Positions 1-8,616 of a DNA stretch of 64,000 nt are shown here, piece by piece. Made by a program: the position numbers and the translations under genes. Origin of the DNA: Tianweitania sp. UT-5YL-CI-8 (GTDB lineage: Bacteria; Pseudomonadota; Alphaproteobacteria; Rhizobiales; Rhizobiaceae); the NCBI RefSeq assembly GCF_030010215.1, contig NZ_JASCRR010000003.1:310001-374000 (forward strand), in the 5' to 3' direction. Within the stretch, counting starts at the first letter, position 1; every line of letters begins with the position of its first letter. The notes beneath the pieces are model-generated. The model made no database searches, had not been told where the DNA came from, and saw only the letters and a list, made by a program, of their open reading frames with translations.

Positions 1-14
1 AACAGGAGAAGCCG

Positions 15-1820
15 ATGCCCGACCGCAGCAACAGCCCGAAACCCTGGACAGAAATGGCGACGACGCTGGTCGACGTCGCCACCGGCCGCAAACCGGCCGA
101 TCTGGTGGTGCGCAACGGCCGCTGGGTGAACGTGCATTCCGGCGAGATCATCGACGGCACCGATCTGGCCGTCATAGGCGGACGCTTCGCCTATTGCGGC
201 CCGGACGCCAGCCACGCCATCGGCGAGGGCACGGAGGTGATCGACGCCGGCGGGCGCTGTCTGGTGCCGGGGCTGTGCGACGGCCACATGCATGTCGAGA
301 GCGGCATGGTCACCGTCACCGAGTTTTCCCGCGCCGTCATTCCGCATGGCACGACCTCGATGTTCATCGACCCGCATGAGATCGCCAATGTGCTCGGCCT
401 GCCGGGCGTGCGGCTGATGCATGACGAGGCGCTCGCCATGCCGATCAACGTGCATGTGCAGATGCCGTCCTGCGTGCCTTCGGCGCCGGGGCTGGAGAAT
501 GCGGGCGCCGTGCTGACGGTCGCCGATGTCGCCGAGGCGATGACCTGGCCCAACATCATCGGGCTGGGCGAGGTGATGAATTTTCCCGGCGTCGCCAACA
601 ACGATCCGACCATGTCGGGCGAAATCGCGGCAACGGTGAAGGCAGGCAAGACCGTGGGCGGGCATTATGCCTCGCGCGATCTCGGCCTGCCGTTCCACGG
701 CTATGTCGCCGGCGGCCCGGAGGACGACCATGAGGGTACTTGCGTGGAGGACGCCATTGCCCGCGTCCGCCAGGGCATGAAGGCGATGCTCAGGCTCGGC
801 TCGGCCTGGTACGACGTCGCCACCCAGATCAAGGCGGTGACCGAAAGCGGGCTCGATCCGCGCAACTTCATCCTCTGCACCGACGACAGCCATTCCGGCA
901 CGCTGGTGCAGGAGGGGCATATGGACCGCGTGGTGCGCCACGCCATCCAGCAAGGGCTGAAGCCTGTGACGGCGATCCAGATGGCGACGATCAACACCGC
1001 TCAGCATTTCCGGCTGGAACGCGAGATCGGCTCCATCGCGCCGGGCCGGCGGGCGGACTTCCTGATCGTCTCGGACCTGGCGGGAATGACGGTCGACGAG
1101 GTCTATGCGCGTGGGGTGAAGCTGGCGGAGCAGGGCAGGCTGGTGGCCGACATTCCGGCCTATGCCTATCCCGACAGCGCCAAGAACACGGTGAAGCTGG
1201 GCAAGCAGTTGTCGGCGGAGGATTTCGATATCGCAGCCCCGCAGGGCAAGAACGAGGTGCGCGTGCGCGTCATCGGCGTCATCGAGAACCAGGCGCCGAC
1301 GCGTGCGCTGGAAGCCGACCTGCCGGTCGAGGACGGGCTGGTGGCGATGGACCGCAAGGGCGACGTCTGCCAGATCGCACTGGTCGAGCGGCATCGCGGC
1401 ACCGGCGGCGTCACCAACGCTTTCGTCTCGGGCTTCGGCTATCTCAAGGATTGCGCCATGGCCTCGACCGTTGCGCATGACAGCCACCACATGATCGTGG
1501 TCGGCACCAACAAATCAGACATGGCGCTGGCCGCCAACCGGCTGGGCGAGGTGGGCGGCGGCGTGGTGCTGTTTTCGGAAGGCAAGGAACTGGCGCTGGT
1601 GGAGATGCCGATCGCGGGGCTGATGTCGGACGAGCGCGCCGAGATCGTCGCCGAGAAAGCGGAAAAGCTGACCAAGGCGATGCGCGACATGGGCTGCTCG
1701 CTGAACAACGCCTATATGCAGCACTCGCTGCTGGCGCTGGTGGTGATCCCAGAGCTGCGGATATCCGATGTGGGGCTGGTCGACGTTCGGACGTTTGAGA
1801 AGGTCGATCTGTTCGTGTGA
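15..1820 (+). CDS. ade: Adenine deaminase
   Basis: Metal-dependent amidohydrolase that converts adenine to hypoxanthine plus ammonia in purine salvage, a cytosolic reaction. The 601-aa length fits the family. The amidohydrolase metal motif GHMHVESGM is near residue 90, PHGTT follows near 112, and CTDDSHSG, carrying the late metal/catalytic aspartate, is near 287. The last ~170 residues match the adenine deaminase C-terminal domain (GGGVVLFSEG, then a MSDERAE region). ATG at 15 has AGGAG six bases upstream, which fixes the start. The gene is convergent with the next one, and a perfect hairpin lies between them. Confidence 0.95.
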   Translation: MPDRSNSPKPWTEMATTLVDVATGRKPADLVVRNGRWVNVHSGEIIDGTDLAVIGGRFAYCGPDASHAIGEGTEVIDAGGRCLVPGLCDGHMHVESGMVTVTEFSRAVIPHGTTSMFIDPHEIANVLGLPGVRLMHDEALAMPINVHVQMPSCVPSAPGLENAGAVLTVADVAEAMTWPNIIGLGEVMNFPGVANNDPTMSGEIAATVKAGKTVGGHYASRDLGLPFHGYVAGGPEDDHEGTCVEDAIARVRQGMKAMLRLGSAWYDVATQIKAVTESGLDPRNFILCTDDSHSGTLVQEGHMDRVVRHAIQQGLKPVTAIQMATINTAQHFRLEREIGSIAPGRRADFLIVSDLAGMTVDEVYARGVKLAEQGRLVADIPAYAYPDSAKNTVKLGKQLSAEDFDIAAPQGKNEVRVRVIGVIENQAPTRALEADLPVEDGLVAMDRKGDVCQIALVERHRGTGGVTNAFVSGFGYLKDCAMASTVAHDSHHMIVVGTNKSDMALAANRLGEVGGGVVLFSEGKELALVEMPIAGLMSDERAEIVAEKAEKLTKAMRDMGCSLNNAYMQHSLLALVVIPELRISDVGLVDVRTFEKVDLFV

Positions 1821-1833
1821 GGGGGTGCGTCGC

Positions 1834-1862
1834 TTCCCTTCTCCCCCTGCGGGAGAAGGGAA
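1834..1862. terminator. Hairpin between convergent genes
   Basis: Perfect 12-bp inverted repeat (TTCCCTTCTCCC / GGGAGAAGGGAA) with a 5-base loop, placed between the stop codons of two convergent genes. There is no long T run, so factor-independent termination is uncertain. The composition (CTTCTCCC...GGGAGAAG) also resembles dispersed intergenic palindromes common in rhizobial genomes. Confidence 0.5.
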
Positions 1863-1880
1863 AGGCGCAGGCCTAACGAC

Positions 1881-2951
1881 CTACTCCAGCAGCTTGATGC
1901 GGTCGGTGATGTCGCGGTCGGTGGCGAAGCCGTCATCCTCGCGCAGCCGCTGGCCGAGCAGGCGGATAAGCGCGGGGTTGTCGGCGAATTTGTTGTGGTT
2001 GAACGGATCGTTGCCGGTCTCGGTCGACAGGTCCACCACCTGCACGCCGTAGCGGGCGAGGTCGGCGGCATCGCGATAGCCGCCGAGGCGGGGGCCTGCG
2101 CCGGCCAACAGGCCGGAGAGCTTCAAGGCGCGGTCGTCGGCCGACAAGAGTAGCACGAACGGCTTGGTCGGCTTGCCGTAGCGGCGCATCTGGCTCTTGA
2201 ACACGTCGACATCGATATCGGGCGAGGCCAAAACGACGTCGCCGAGCTTGCCGCCGAGATCGCGGTCGCCGGTGATGGCGAGCTGGCGCAGCGTCTCCAT
2301 CGTCACCCAGGTTCCCATCGAGTGGGCGATGATGTCGATGCGCCGCGCGCCGGACTGGGCGAGCATGCGCAACGTCACTTCGAGCTGGTCGCGCGCCACG
2401 CTGGCGCTTTCGCGGTCATAGACATAGCCGCTGGTGGTGCCGCCCGAAGCCCAGGAAAACAGCACCGGCGTGCCGGTGTAGCCGGAATCGTGCACCACCT
2501 GGGTGACACGGTAGACGGCCGAGTCGAAGCCCGTGTTGTAGCCATGCACGAAGACCATGACGCGCTCGCCGCGCGCGGCGATGTCGGCGTTGATCGCCTG
2601 CATGAATTTCGGCTGGGTATCATAGGCGGTGACGTTCGTCGCCGTGAAGAACTTGGCTTGGTCGGCCGAGTCGCGCCGGCCGCGCTGCTCGATCTGCCCG
2701 CTCTTGTGCACCAGCGGCACGGTCACGTTGGCCATGGCGTAGTTGAGCGTCGCCGAGCGCTCGCCGGCAAACACCTGCTTCTGGTCTTCGGCTGCGCCGC
2801 GCGTGGTGGTGATGAAGATGGCGTGGGCGCCTGCGATTTGGGTGACGGGCGCGGAGACGATGGCGCTGGTCAGCAATTCCTGGGCGGGCTGATTGATGCA
2901 ACCTGCGAGCAGCAAGGACAGAAGGGCAACTGCGTATTTGGGCGATGGCAC
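1881..2951 (-). CDS. Alpha/beta hydrolase (DUF900 family), probable lipoprotein
   Basis: Serine hydrolase of the DUF900/COG4782 family; substrate unknown. FVHGYNTGF forms the oxyanion-hole region, HSMGTW is the nucleophile elbow with its serine, and SPDIDVD and DPFNHNKF near the C-terminus supply candidate Asp and His. The N-terminus is a short hydrophobic segment ending in LLLAGC, a lipobox, so the protein is probably an envelope lipoprotein. I chose the GTG at 2951 because GGAAG lies at the right distance upstream and it gives a compact lipoprotein signal; a longer ATG start at 2996 would add 15 polar residues before the signal. The function is inferred from fold motifs only. Confidence 0.82.
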   Translation of the reverse strand: MPSPKYAVALLSLLLAGCINQPAQELLTSAIVSAPVTQIAGAHAIFITTTRGAAEDQKQVFAGERSATLNYAMANVTVPLVHKSGQIEQRGRRDSADQAKFFTATNVTAYDTQPKFMQAINADIAARGERVMVFVHGYNTGFDSAVYRVTQVVHDSGYTGTPVLFSWASGGTTSGYVYDRESASVARDQLEVTLRMLAQSGARRIDIIAHSMGTWVTMETLRQLAITGDRDLGGKLGDVVLASPDIDVDVFKSQMRRYGKPTKPFVLLLSADDRALKLSGLLAGAGPRLGGYRDAADLARYGVQVVDLSTETGNDPFNHNKFADNPALIRLLGQRLREDDGFATDRDITDRIKLLE

Positions 2952-3152
2952 GGCAAATCTTCCGGTAGGCGATACGGATACACACTGTCGGGACACCCTT
3001 CCCCATAGGGTGAAGGTGGCAGAAGTAAGTCTTGCGGACCGTATTTGCTGCGCTGCGGCATCACGCGTCGGTGCGGTGTTGCAGGAATGCAGCGCCTTTT
3101 TCTCAGGCTTCGTCCCTGGCTCAGGATAGCCAGTCGCAGCAGAAGGGGTGCC

Positions 3153-4634
3153 CTACCGAACCCAGAAAGCCGGGGTAAAAATCACCAGAACAGCGAGGAT
3201 TTCGAGGCGGCCAAGCAGCATGGCGGCTGAACAGATCCACTTCGCGGCATCGGGCAGCGACGAAAAGTTACCGACCGGGCCGATGATCGGACCGAGGCCG
3301 GGGCCGACATTGGTGAGCGAGGTCAAAGCGCCGGTGACGGCGGTGATGAAGTCCAACCCTGTCGCGCCGAGCAGCACGGTGATGATTGCCCACAGCACCA
3401 TAAATGCCGCGATGAACAGGATGACGGCGCGCTGCATGTCGTCGCCGATGGTGCGGTCGCCATAGCGCACCGGCGTGACCGTGTTGGGGTAGATCAACCG
3501 GCGCAGACCGTTGGCCAGAAGCTCGAACAGGATGAGGAAGCGATAGGCCTTGATGCCGCCGGTCGTCGACCCAGAGCAGCCGCCCAGAAAGGTCGCGACG
3601 AAGAAGCAGACCACGGCGAACGGCCCCCACAGGGTGTAGTCGTCGCTGGCAAAGCCCGCCGTGGTGATGATGGAGATGAGGTTGAAGGCCGAATGCGTCA
3701 CCGCCTCGAAGAACGGCGTGCCGTTGGCGACGGTGAGGTAGATCGCGACCGCCAGCGAGAAGACGAGGCAATAGCCGCCATAGATCCTGATCTGCGGATC
3801 GCGCAGCGCATCGACATGGCCGCGCAGGAAGAACAGGATCATGATCGAGAAGGGCAGGCCGCCGATGAGCATGAAGACGATGCCGGTCCAGAGGACGGCC
3901 ATGTTGTCGGCATAGCGGATGAAGGAGGTGTCGTGGGTGGAGAAGCCGCCGGTCGCCACCGTCGACATGGCGTGGTTGACGGCGTTGAAGCCGTCCATCC
4001 CGGCCATGGCATAGCAAAGCGCGCAGGTGAAAACGAGCGCCGAGTAGATGCCGATCAGGCTGAGCGTAAAGGTCTGGAATCGCTCGAAGGGCCGGTCCTC
4101 GATGTCCGAGGACTCGATCTTGAAATAGGACACGCCGCCGATGTTGAGAAACGGCAGCAGGAACAGGCCGAGCGCGATGACGCCCAGCCCACCCATGAAG
4201 GACAAGAGCGAGCGCCACATCAGGATGCCGGGCGGGGCCTGGTCGAGCCCGTTGATGACGGTGGAGCCCGTGGTGGTGATGCCCGAGACCGATTCGAAAA
4301 CAGCATCGGCCAGGCTGAGATCGAGCGACGACAGCATGAAGGGAACCGCACCCGCGATCGCCAAAGTCAGCCACAGCAGGTTGACGAGCAGGAAGCCGAA
4401 GCGCGTGCTGACGGGGGGCGGGCGCCCTTGCGTGGCCAGTGCGACGGCCAGCGCGAGCCCCCCCATCAGCACGGCGGAAAAGGCGAAGGCCTGCCAGTCG
4501 TCGTTCTCGTAGAACAGATCGACCGCCGCCGGGATGAGCATCGCCACCGACAGGTAGATCGCAAAGATTGCAGCGACATGGATTGCGGCGCGGACGGTCA
4601 GCCTGTTCACTGGTACCCCAAGAATTCGCAGCAT
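3153..4634 (-). CDS. trkH: TrkH-family potassium uptake protein
   Basis: Inner-membrane K+ translocating subunit of the Trk/Ktr superfamily. The ~493-aa protein has about ten hydrophobic segments and four pore-loop repeats with the expected filter glycines: ITTTGST, VATGGFSTH, ITTAGFASDD and LTNVGPG. TrkH works with a cytosolic NAD-binding TrkA subunit, which is not in this window. I start at the ATG at 4634, just before the first membrane helix; upstream in-frame starts would run into the divergent threonine ammonia-lyase promoter. The exact start is uncertain because no strong ribosome binding site is seen. Confidence 0.9.
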   Translation of the reverse strand: MLRILGVPVNRLTVRAAIHVAAIFAIYLSVAMLIPAAVDLFYENDDWQAFAFSAVLMGGLALAVALATQGRPPPVSTRFGFLLVNLLWLTLAIAGAVPFMLSSLDLSLADAVFESVSGITTTGSTVINGLDQAPPGILMWRSLLSFMGGLGVIALGLFLLPFLNIGGVSYFKIESSDIEDRPFERFQTFTLSLIGIYSALVFTCALCYAMAGMDGFNAVNHAMSTVATGGFSTHDTSFIRYADNMAVLWTGIVFMLIGGLPFSIMILFFLRGHVDALRDPQIRIYGGYCLVFSLAVAIYLTVANGTPFFEAVTHSAFNLISIITTAGFASDDYTLWGPFAVVCFFVATFLGGCSGSTTGGIKAYRFLILFELLANGLRRLIYPNTVTPVRYGDRTIGDDMQRAVILFIAAFMVLWAIITVLLGATGLDFITAVTGALTSLTNVGPGLGPIIGPVGNFSSLPDAAKWICSAAMLLGRLEILAVLVIFTPAFWVR

Positions 4635-4815
4635 CCATAGGACGCTCACGGCGTCGCCGACGCGAAGCGCTGTGGCTTCCCGCTGCTTGATATGCAATAG
4701 CGCACAGGAGTTCTTTCGCAAACCCCGCGCGACCGTTCACACACGGCGTTTTCGGGTGGTAGCCACAACGGATGCCGAGCGCCTTTTCCGTGTCGGCAAC
4801 ATTTGGAGCGCACCG

Positions 4816-6072
4816 ATGACAGGTTTCACCGACAGGGTTCACGAGGCCACAGAGGCGGTACGCGGCCTGTTTCCGCCCACGCCGCTGCAGCAGAACGATT
4901 ACCTCTCACGCAAGACCGGCGCGAAAATCCTGCTCAAGCGCGAGGATCTGACGCCGGTGCGGTCTTACAAGATCCGCGGCGCGTTCAACTTCTTCCGCAA
5001 GAGCATCGCCGGCGGCGAAAAGGCCGATCTGTTCGTCTGCGCGTCCGCCGGCAACCACGCCCAGGGTTTCGCCTTCGTCTGCCGCACTTTCGGCAAGAAA
5101 GGCGTCGTCTTCATGCCGGTGACGACGCCGCAGCAGAAGATCGACAAGACGCGGCTGTTCGGCGGCGAGTTCGTCGAGATCAAGCTGTTCGGCGACTTCT
5201 TCGACGAATGCTATCGCGCTTCCATCGAGTTCGCCGAAAGCTCGGGCGGGCACATGGTGCCGCCTTTCGACCACAAGGACATCATCGAGGGGCAGGCGAC
5301 CGTGGCCGCCGAAATCCTCGAGCAGATGCCGGACGGCAAGACGCCGGACATGGTGATCCTGCCGGTCGGCGGCGGCGGCTTGTCTGCGGGGGTCACGCGC
5401 TATTTCGCTGATATGGAGCGGCACTCACGCTTCGTCTTCTGCGAGCCGGTCGGCGGGCCGAGCCTGAAGGAGAGCCTGCTTGCCGGCAGGCGAGTGAAGC
5501 TTCCCAAGGTCGACAATTTCGTGGACGGTGCGGCGGTGGCTGAGATCGGCCGCGAGCCGTTCCGGCATCTCAAGGATTTTCCCGCCGATTCGGTGCGGCT
5601 GATTCCTGAAAACCGGCTCTGCGCCACCATGATCGAGATGCTCAATGTCGAGGGCGTGGTGCTGGAGCCCGCAGGCGGTCTGGCGATCGATGCGCTCAAG
5701 GATTTTCCGCGCAAGGAGATCAAGGGCAAGACGATCGTGCTGGTCGTGTCGGGCGGCAATTTCGATTTCGAGCGCCTGCCGGATGTGAAGGAACGCGCGC
5801 TGCGCTTCGAGGGGCTGAAGAAGTACTTCGTCATCCGCCTGCCGCAGCGGCCCGGCGCGCTGCGCGACTTTCTCGAACTGTTCGGACCCGACGACGACAT
5901 CGCACGCTTTGAATATCTCAAGAAATCGGCGCGCAATTTCGGCTCGGTGCTGATCGGCATCGAAACCAAGGAGCGTCGCAACTTCGACCTGCTGCGGGCC
6001 AAGTTCGATGTCGAGGGCGTCCAGTATCAGGATATCACCGACAATGAGACGATCGCCGGGCTAGTGATTTAG
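4816..6072 (+). CDS. ilvA: Threonine ammonia-lyase
   Basis: PLP enzyme converting threonine to 2-oxobutanoate plus ammonia, the first step of isoleucine synthesis. The PLP lysine lies in SYKIRGAFN near residue 56; ASAGNHAQG follows near 83; the phosphate-binding glycine loop is PVGGGGLSAG near 187. The final ~85 residues (from KKYFVIRLPQRPGALRDF) form an ACT-like regulatory domain, so this is the shorter IlvA form with one such domain, probably feedback-regulated. ATG at 4816 has GGAG at a normal distance; longer in-frame starts upstream lack sites and overlap the divergent trkH region. Confidence 0.94.
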   Translation: MTGFTDRVHEATEAVRGLFPPTPLQQNDYLSRKTGAKILLKREDLTPVRSYKIRGAFNFFRKSIAGGEKADLFVCASAGNHAQGFAFVCRTFGKKGVVFMPVTTPQQKIDKTRLFGGEFVEIKLFGDFFDECYRASIEFAESSGGHMVPPFDHKDIIEGQATVAAEILEQMPDGKTPDMVILPVGGGGLSAGVTRYFADMERHSRFVFCEPVGGPSLKESLLAGRRVKLPKVDNFVDGAAVAEIGREPFRHLKDFPADSVRLIPENRLCATMIEMLNVEGVVLEPAGGLAIDALKDFPRKEIKGKTIVLVVSGGNFDFERLPDVKERALRFEGLKKYFVIRLPQRPGALRDFLELFGPDDDIARFEYLKKSARNFGSVLIGIETKERRNFDLLRAKFDVEGVQYQDITDNETIAGLVI

Positions 6073-6130
6073 AGCCTGTTGGAAACCCGTGAAAGCGGGC
6101 TGAAAAAGCCTCTTCGCTTCCAACCCCAAG

Positions 6131-7450
6131 CTATACCGCGTCCCCATAGAGATCGTAGGCGTCGGCGCGGCCGATCTTGACGGTGACGATGTCGCCGACG
6201 CGCAGCGGACGCCGCGACTGGATATGGACGTTGCCGTCGATCTCGGGCGCGTCATATTTGGTGCGACCTTTGGCGGACAGGCCATTCGCCTCGTCGATGA
6301 TGACGGGCAGGCGCTTGCCGACCTTCTTCTGCAGGATCCCGGCCGAAACTTTCTGCTGACGCTGCATGAAACGATGCCAGCGCGATTCCTTGACCTCCTG
6401 CGGCACTTCGGGCAGGCCGAGCGCGTTGGATCGCGCGCCCTTCACCGGCTCGTATTTGAAGCAGCCGGCCCGCTCGATTTTGGCTTCGTCCAGCCAGTCG
6501 AGCAGCATCTCGAAGTCCTCGTCGGTCTCGCCGGGGAAGCCGACGATGAAGGTGGAGCGGATGGCGAGGTCGGGGCAGACGGCGCGCCAGGAATGGATGC
6601 GCTCCAGCGCCTTTTCGCCATGGGCGGGACGGCGCATATTCCGCAGAACCGCGGGCGAGGCATGCTGGAAGGGGATGTCGAGATAGGGCAGGATCTTGCC
6701 GTCGGCCATCAGCGGAATGACATCGGCGACATGCGGGTAGGGGTAGACATAGTGCATGCGCACCCACATGCCCATCTCGCCAAGCTCGCGCGACAGATCG
6801 AAGAACTTTGCGCGGACCTCACGGTCCTTCCACAGGCTCGGCTGGTATTTGATGTCGATGCCGTAGGCGCTGGTATCCTGCGAAATGACCAGCAGCTCTT
6901 TCACGCCGGCATTGGCGAGCTTTTCGGCCTCGCGCAGCACGTCCGCCGCCGGCCGCGACACCAGGTCGCCGCGCAGATCGGGGATGATGCAGAAGGTGCA
7001 GCGGTTGTTGCAACCCTCGGAAATTTTGAGATAGGCGTAGTGACGCGGCGTCAGCTTCACGCCTTGCGGCGGGATCAGGTCGATATAGGGTTCGTGGGCG
7101 GCGGGCACCGCCTCATGCACGGCCGCCATGACGCTTTCATAGGCCTGGGGGCCGGTGATGGCGAGCACGTTGGGGTGCTTCTCGCGGATCAGCTCGGGCG
7201 TCGCGCCCATGCAGCCGGTGACGATGACCTTGCCGTTTTCCGACATCGCCTGGCCGATGGCATTCAGCGATTCGTCGCGGGCGGAATCGAGGAAACCGCA
7301 GGTGTTGACCACGACGAGGTCGGCGCCGTCGTGCTTGCGGGCGATTTCGTAGCCTTCGGCGCGCAGGCGGGTGATGATGCGTTCGGAATCGACGAGTGCC
7401 TTGGGGCAGCCAAGGCTAACGAAGCTGACGCGAGGTGCGGCTGAGGACAT
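6131..7450 (-). CDS. rimO: Ribosomal protein S12 methylthiotransferase RimO
   Basis: Radical-SAM enzyme that adds a methylthio group to an aspartate of ribosomal protein S12. Domains in order: UPF0004 N-terminal domain with cluster cysteines (SLGCPK, NTCGF, TGCMG); the radical-SAM core with the CxxxCxxC triad in [10 protein letters not shown]; and a TRAM RNA-binding domain at the C-terminus (VIIDEANG to the end). The order and spacing favour RimO over the tRNA-modifying relative MiaB. The ATG at 7450 is used; an upstream TTG would add four residues. Convergent with ilvA. Confidence 0.94.
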   Translation of the reverse strand: MSSAAPRVSFVSLGCPKALVDSERIITRLRAEGYEIARKHDGADLVVVNTCGFLDSARDESLNAIGQAMSENGKVIVTGCMGATPELIREKHPNVLAITGPQAYESVMAAVHEAVPAAHEPYIDLIPPQGVKLTPRHYAYLKISEGCNNRCTFCIIPDLRGDLVSRPAADVLREAEKLANAGVKELLVISQDTSAYGIDIKYQPSLWKDREVRAKFFDLSRELGEMGMWVRMHYVYPYPHVADVIPLMADGKILPYLDIPFQHASPAVLRNMRRPAHGEKALERIHSWRAVCPDLAIRSTFIVGFPGETDEDFEMLLDWLDEAKIERAGCFKYEPVKGARSNALGLPEVPQEVKESRWHRFMQRQQKVSAGILQKKVGKRLPVIIDEANGLSAKGRTKYDAPEIDGNVHIQSRRPLRVGDIVTVKIGRADAYDLYGDAV

Positions 7451-7581
7451 CGGTTTATCCAATAAGCAAGGGCCGGAAACCTAAGCTGCCGGCCCGAAAT
7501 TCGCTGTGTCTGAGGTGCGCCTGGGCGCCGAGTTGCGCGGGCTTTAGCACATTTCGGATTTCAGGCAAACATGGGCTGCCC

Positions 7582-7608
7582 AAAAGAAAGGGGGCGCCGA
7601 AGCGCCCC
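7582..7608 (-). terminator. Rho-independent terminator of terC
   Basis: On the reverse strand: a 7-bp GC stem (GGGGCGC/GCGCCCC) closed by a UUCG tetraloop and followed by CTTTCTTTT, starting a few bases after the TerC stop codon. Confidence 0.85.
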
Positions 7609-7619
7609 GATCCGAAAGC

Positions 7620-8315
7620 TCAGTGGGCCGTCCCATGCGCCCCAAAACCCCATTGGGCGAAGACGCCGAACTGATCCGGCCATTGCTGCACGGCACCGTC
7701 GAGCATCATCTTGACCGCGACGTAGAGGATGATGAGCAGGCCGATATAGGCGATCCAGCGATATTTGTGCAGCAGGTTGGCGACGAAGGAGGCGGCGAAG
7801 CCCATCAGCGCGATCGACAGCGCAAGGCCGATGATCAGGACCGTGGGATGACCTTTCGCAGCACCGGCGACGGCCAGCACGTTGTCGAGCGACATGGAGA
7901 CGTCGGCGATGACGATCTGCCAGGCGGCCTGGGCGAAGGTCTTGCGCGGTGCCTTGGCAGCGACCCGGCCGTCGGCATCGAGATCGGAATCCGCCAGCGC
8001 TTCGGTGCCTTCATGCTCGTCGGCGTGGCTGACGCTCAGCTCGCGCCACATCTTCCAGCAGACCCAGAGCAGAAGCAGACCGCCGGCAACCAACAGCATC
8101 GGCCCGAGTTGCAGCAGCCACTGCGTGATCAGCGCGAAGCCGATGCGCAGGACGGTGGCGGCGACGATGCCGATCAGGATGGCTTTCTTGCGCAGATCGG
8201 CGGGTAGACCCGCGGCTGCCATGCCGATGACGATGGCGTTGTCGCCGGCGAGCACCAGATCGATGGCCATGACCTGGAGAAGTGCGATGAAACCCGAATA
8301 GGTAAAGATTTCCAT
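7620..8315 (-). CDS. TerC-family integral membrane protein
   Basis: Multi-span inner-membrane protein of the TerC/YjbE family, linked in other bacteria to metal (Mn2+) export or tellurite resistance; the substrate here is not known. The 231-aa protein shows about seven hydrophobic helices and the two family signatures with conserved acids: LVLAGDNAIVIGM near residue 17 and ADVSMSLDNVLAVAG near 140. ATG at 8315 opens directly into the first helix; longer in-frame starts add a non-conserved leader. Its upstream region borders the left end of the integrated element. Confidence 0.88.
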   Translation of the reverse strand: MEIFTYSGFIALLQVMAIDLVLAGDNAIVIGMAAAGLPADLRKKAILIGIVAATVLRIGFALITQWLLQLGPMLLVAGGLLLLWVCWKMWRELSVSHADEHEGTEALADSDLDADGRVAAKAPRKTFAQAAWQIVIADVSMSLDNVLAVAGAAKGHPTVLIIGLALSIALMGFAASFVANLLHKYRWIAYIGLLIILYVAVKMMLDGAVQQWPDQFGVFAQWGFGAHGTAH

Positions 8316-8475
8316 ATCTGCCGTCTTTCCCTGTGCCGGTGCGAAATCAAAGACTTCAGCGGCTAATACCGCATCTTCAGATACGGTCAACCGCTGTTCG
8401 GCCGTGATCCGCAAGTTTGGCTGATATAACCGGGGAAGGGGCGGCGCGAGCGAACGATCCGGCGCGGGTTGGAAC

Positions 8476-8490
8476 TGGCGGAAGAGGTGG
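8476..8490. repeat. attL core (copy of tRNA-Ser 3' end)
   Basis: TGGCGGAAGAGGTGG is identical to 21083-21097, the last 15 bases of the tRNA-Ser gene read on the opposite strand. It marks the left end of the element; sequences diverge immediately after it. Confidence 0.8.
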
Positions 8491-8525
8491 AACTGGTGAG
8501 ATCCAAACAAACCAAGTGCTTGGAC

Positions 8526-8586
8526 TGTCAAACCTCCAAAGACCCCCTCGCTGTTTTCCTTCGGCTTTTGTCCAGATTGTCAAACC
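8526..8586. repeat. Integrase arm-type site candidates, left end
   Basis: Two direct copies of TGTCAAACC (8526-8534 and 8578-8586), 52 bases apart, just inside attL. The same word recurs twice inside attR (21012-21020 and, inverted, 21031-21038). Placement at both ends fits arm-type integrase or excisionase binding sites. Nothing else is seen between attL and the primase gene. Confidence 0.5.
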
Positions 8587-8616
8587 ACTTGCAGGGCCTT
8601 GCAAAAGGAACTGCAG

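Noticed and set aside
2985-3012. CACCCT...AGGGTG hairpin upstream of the alpha/beta hydrolase gene
   Set aside because: Short, without T run, and similar to scattered rhizobial intergenic palindromes; no role can be supported.
3268-4842. 524-codon reverse frame overlapping trkH
   Set aside because: Arg/His-rich shadow frame of trkH on the same strand.
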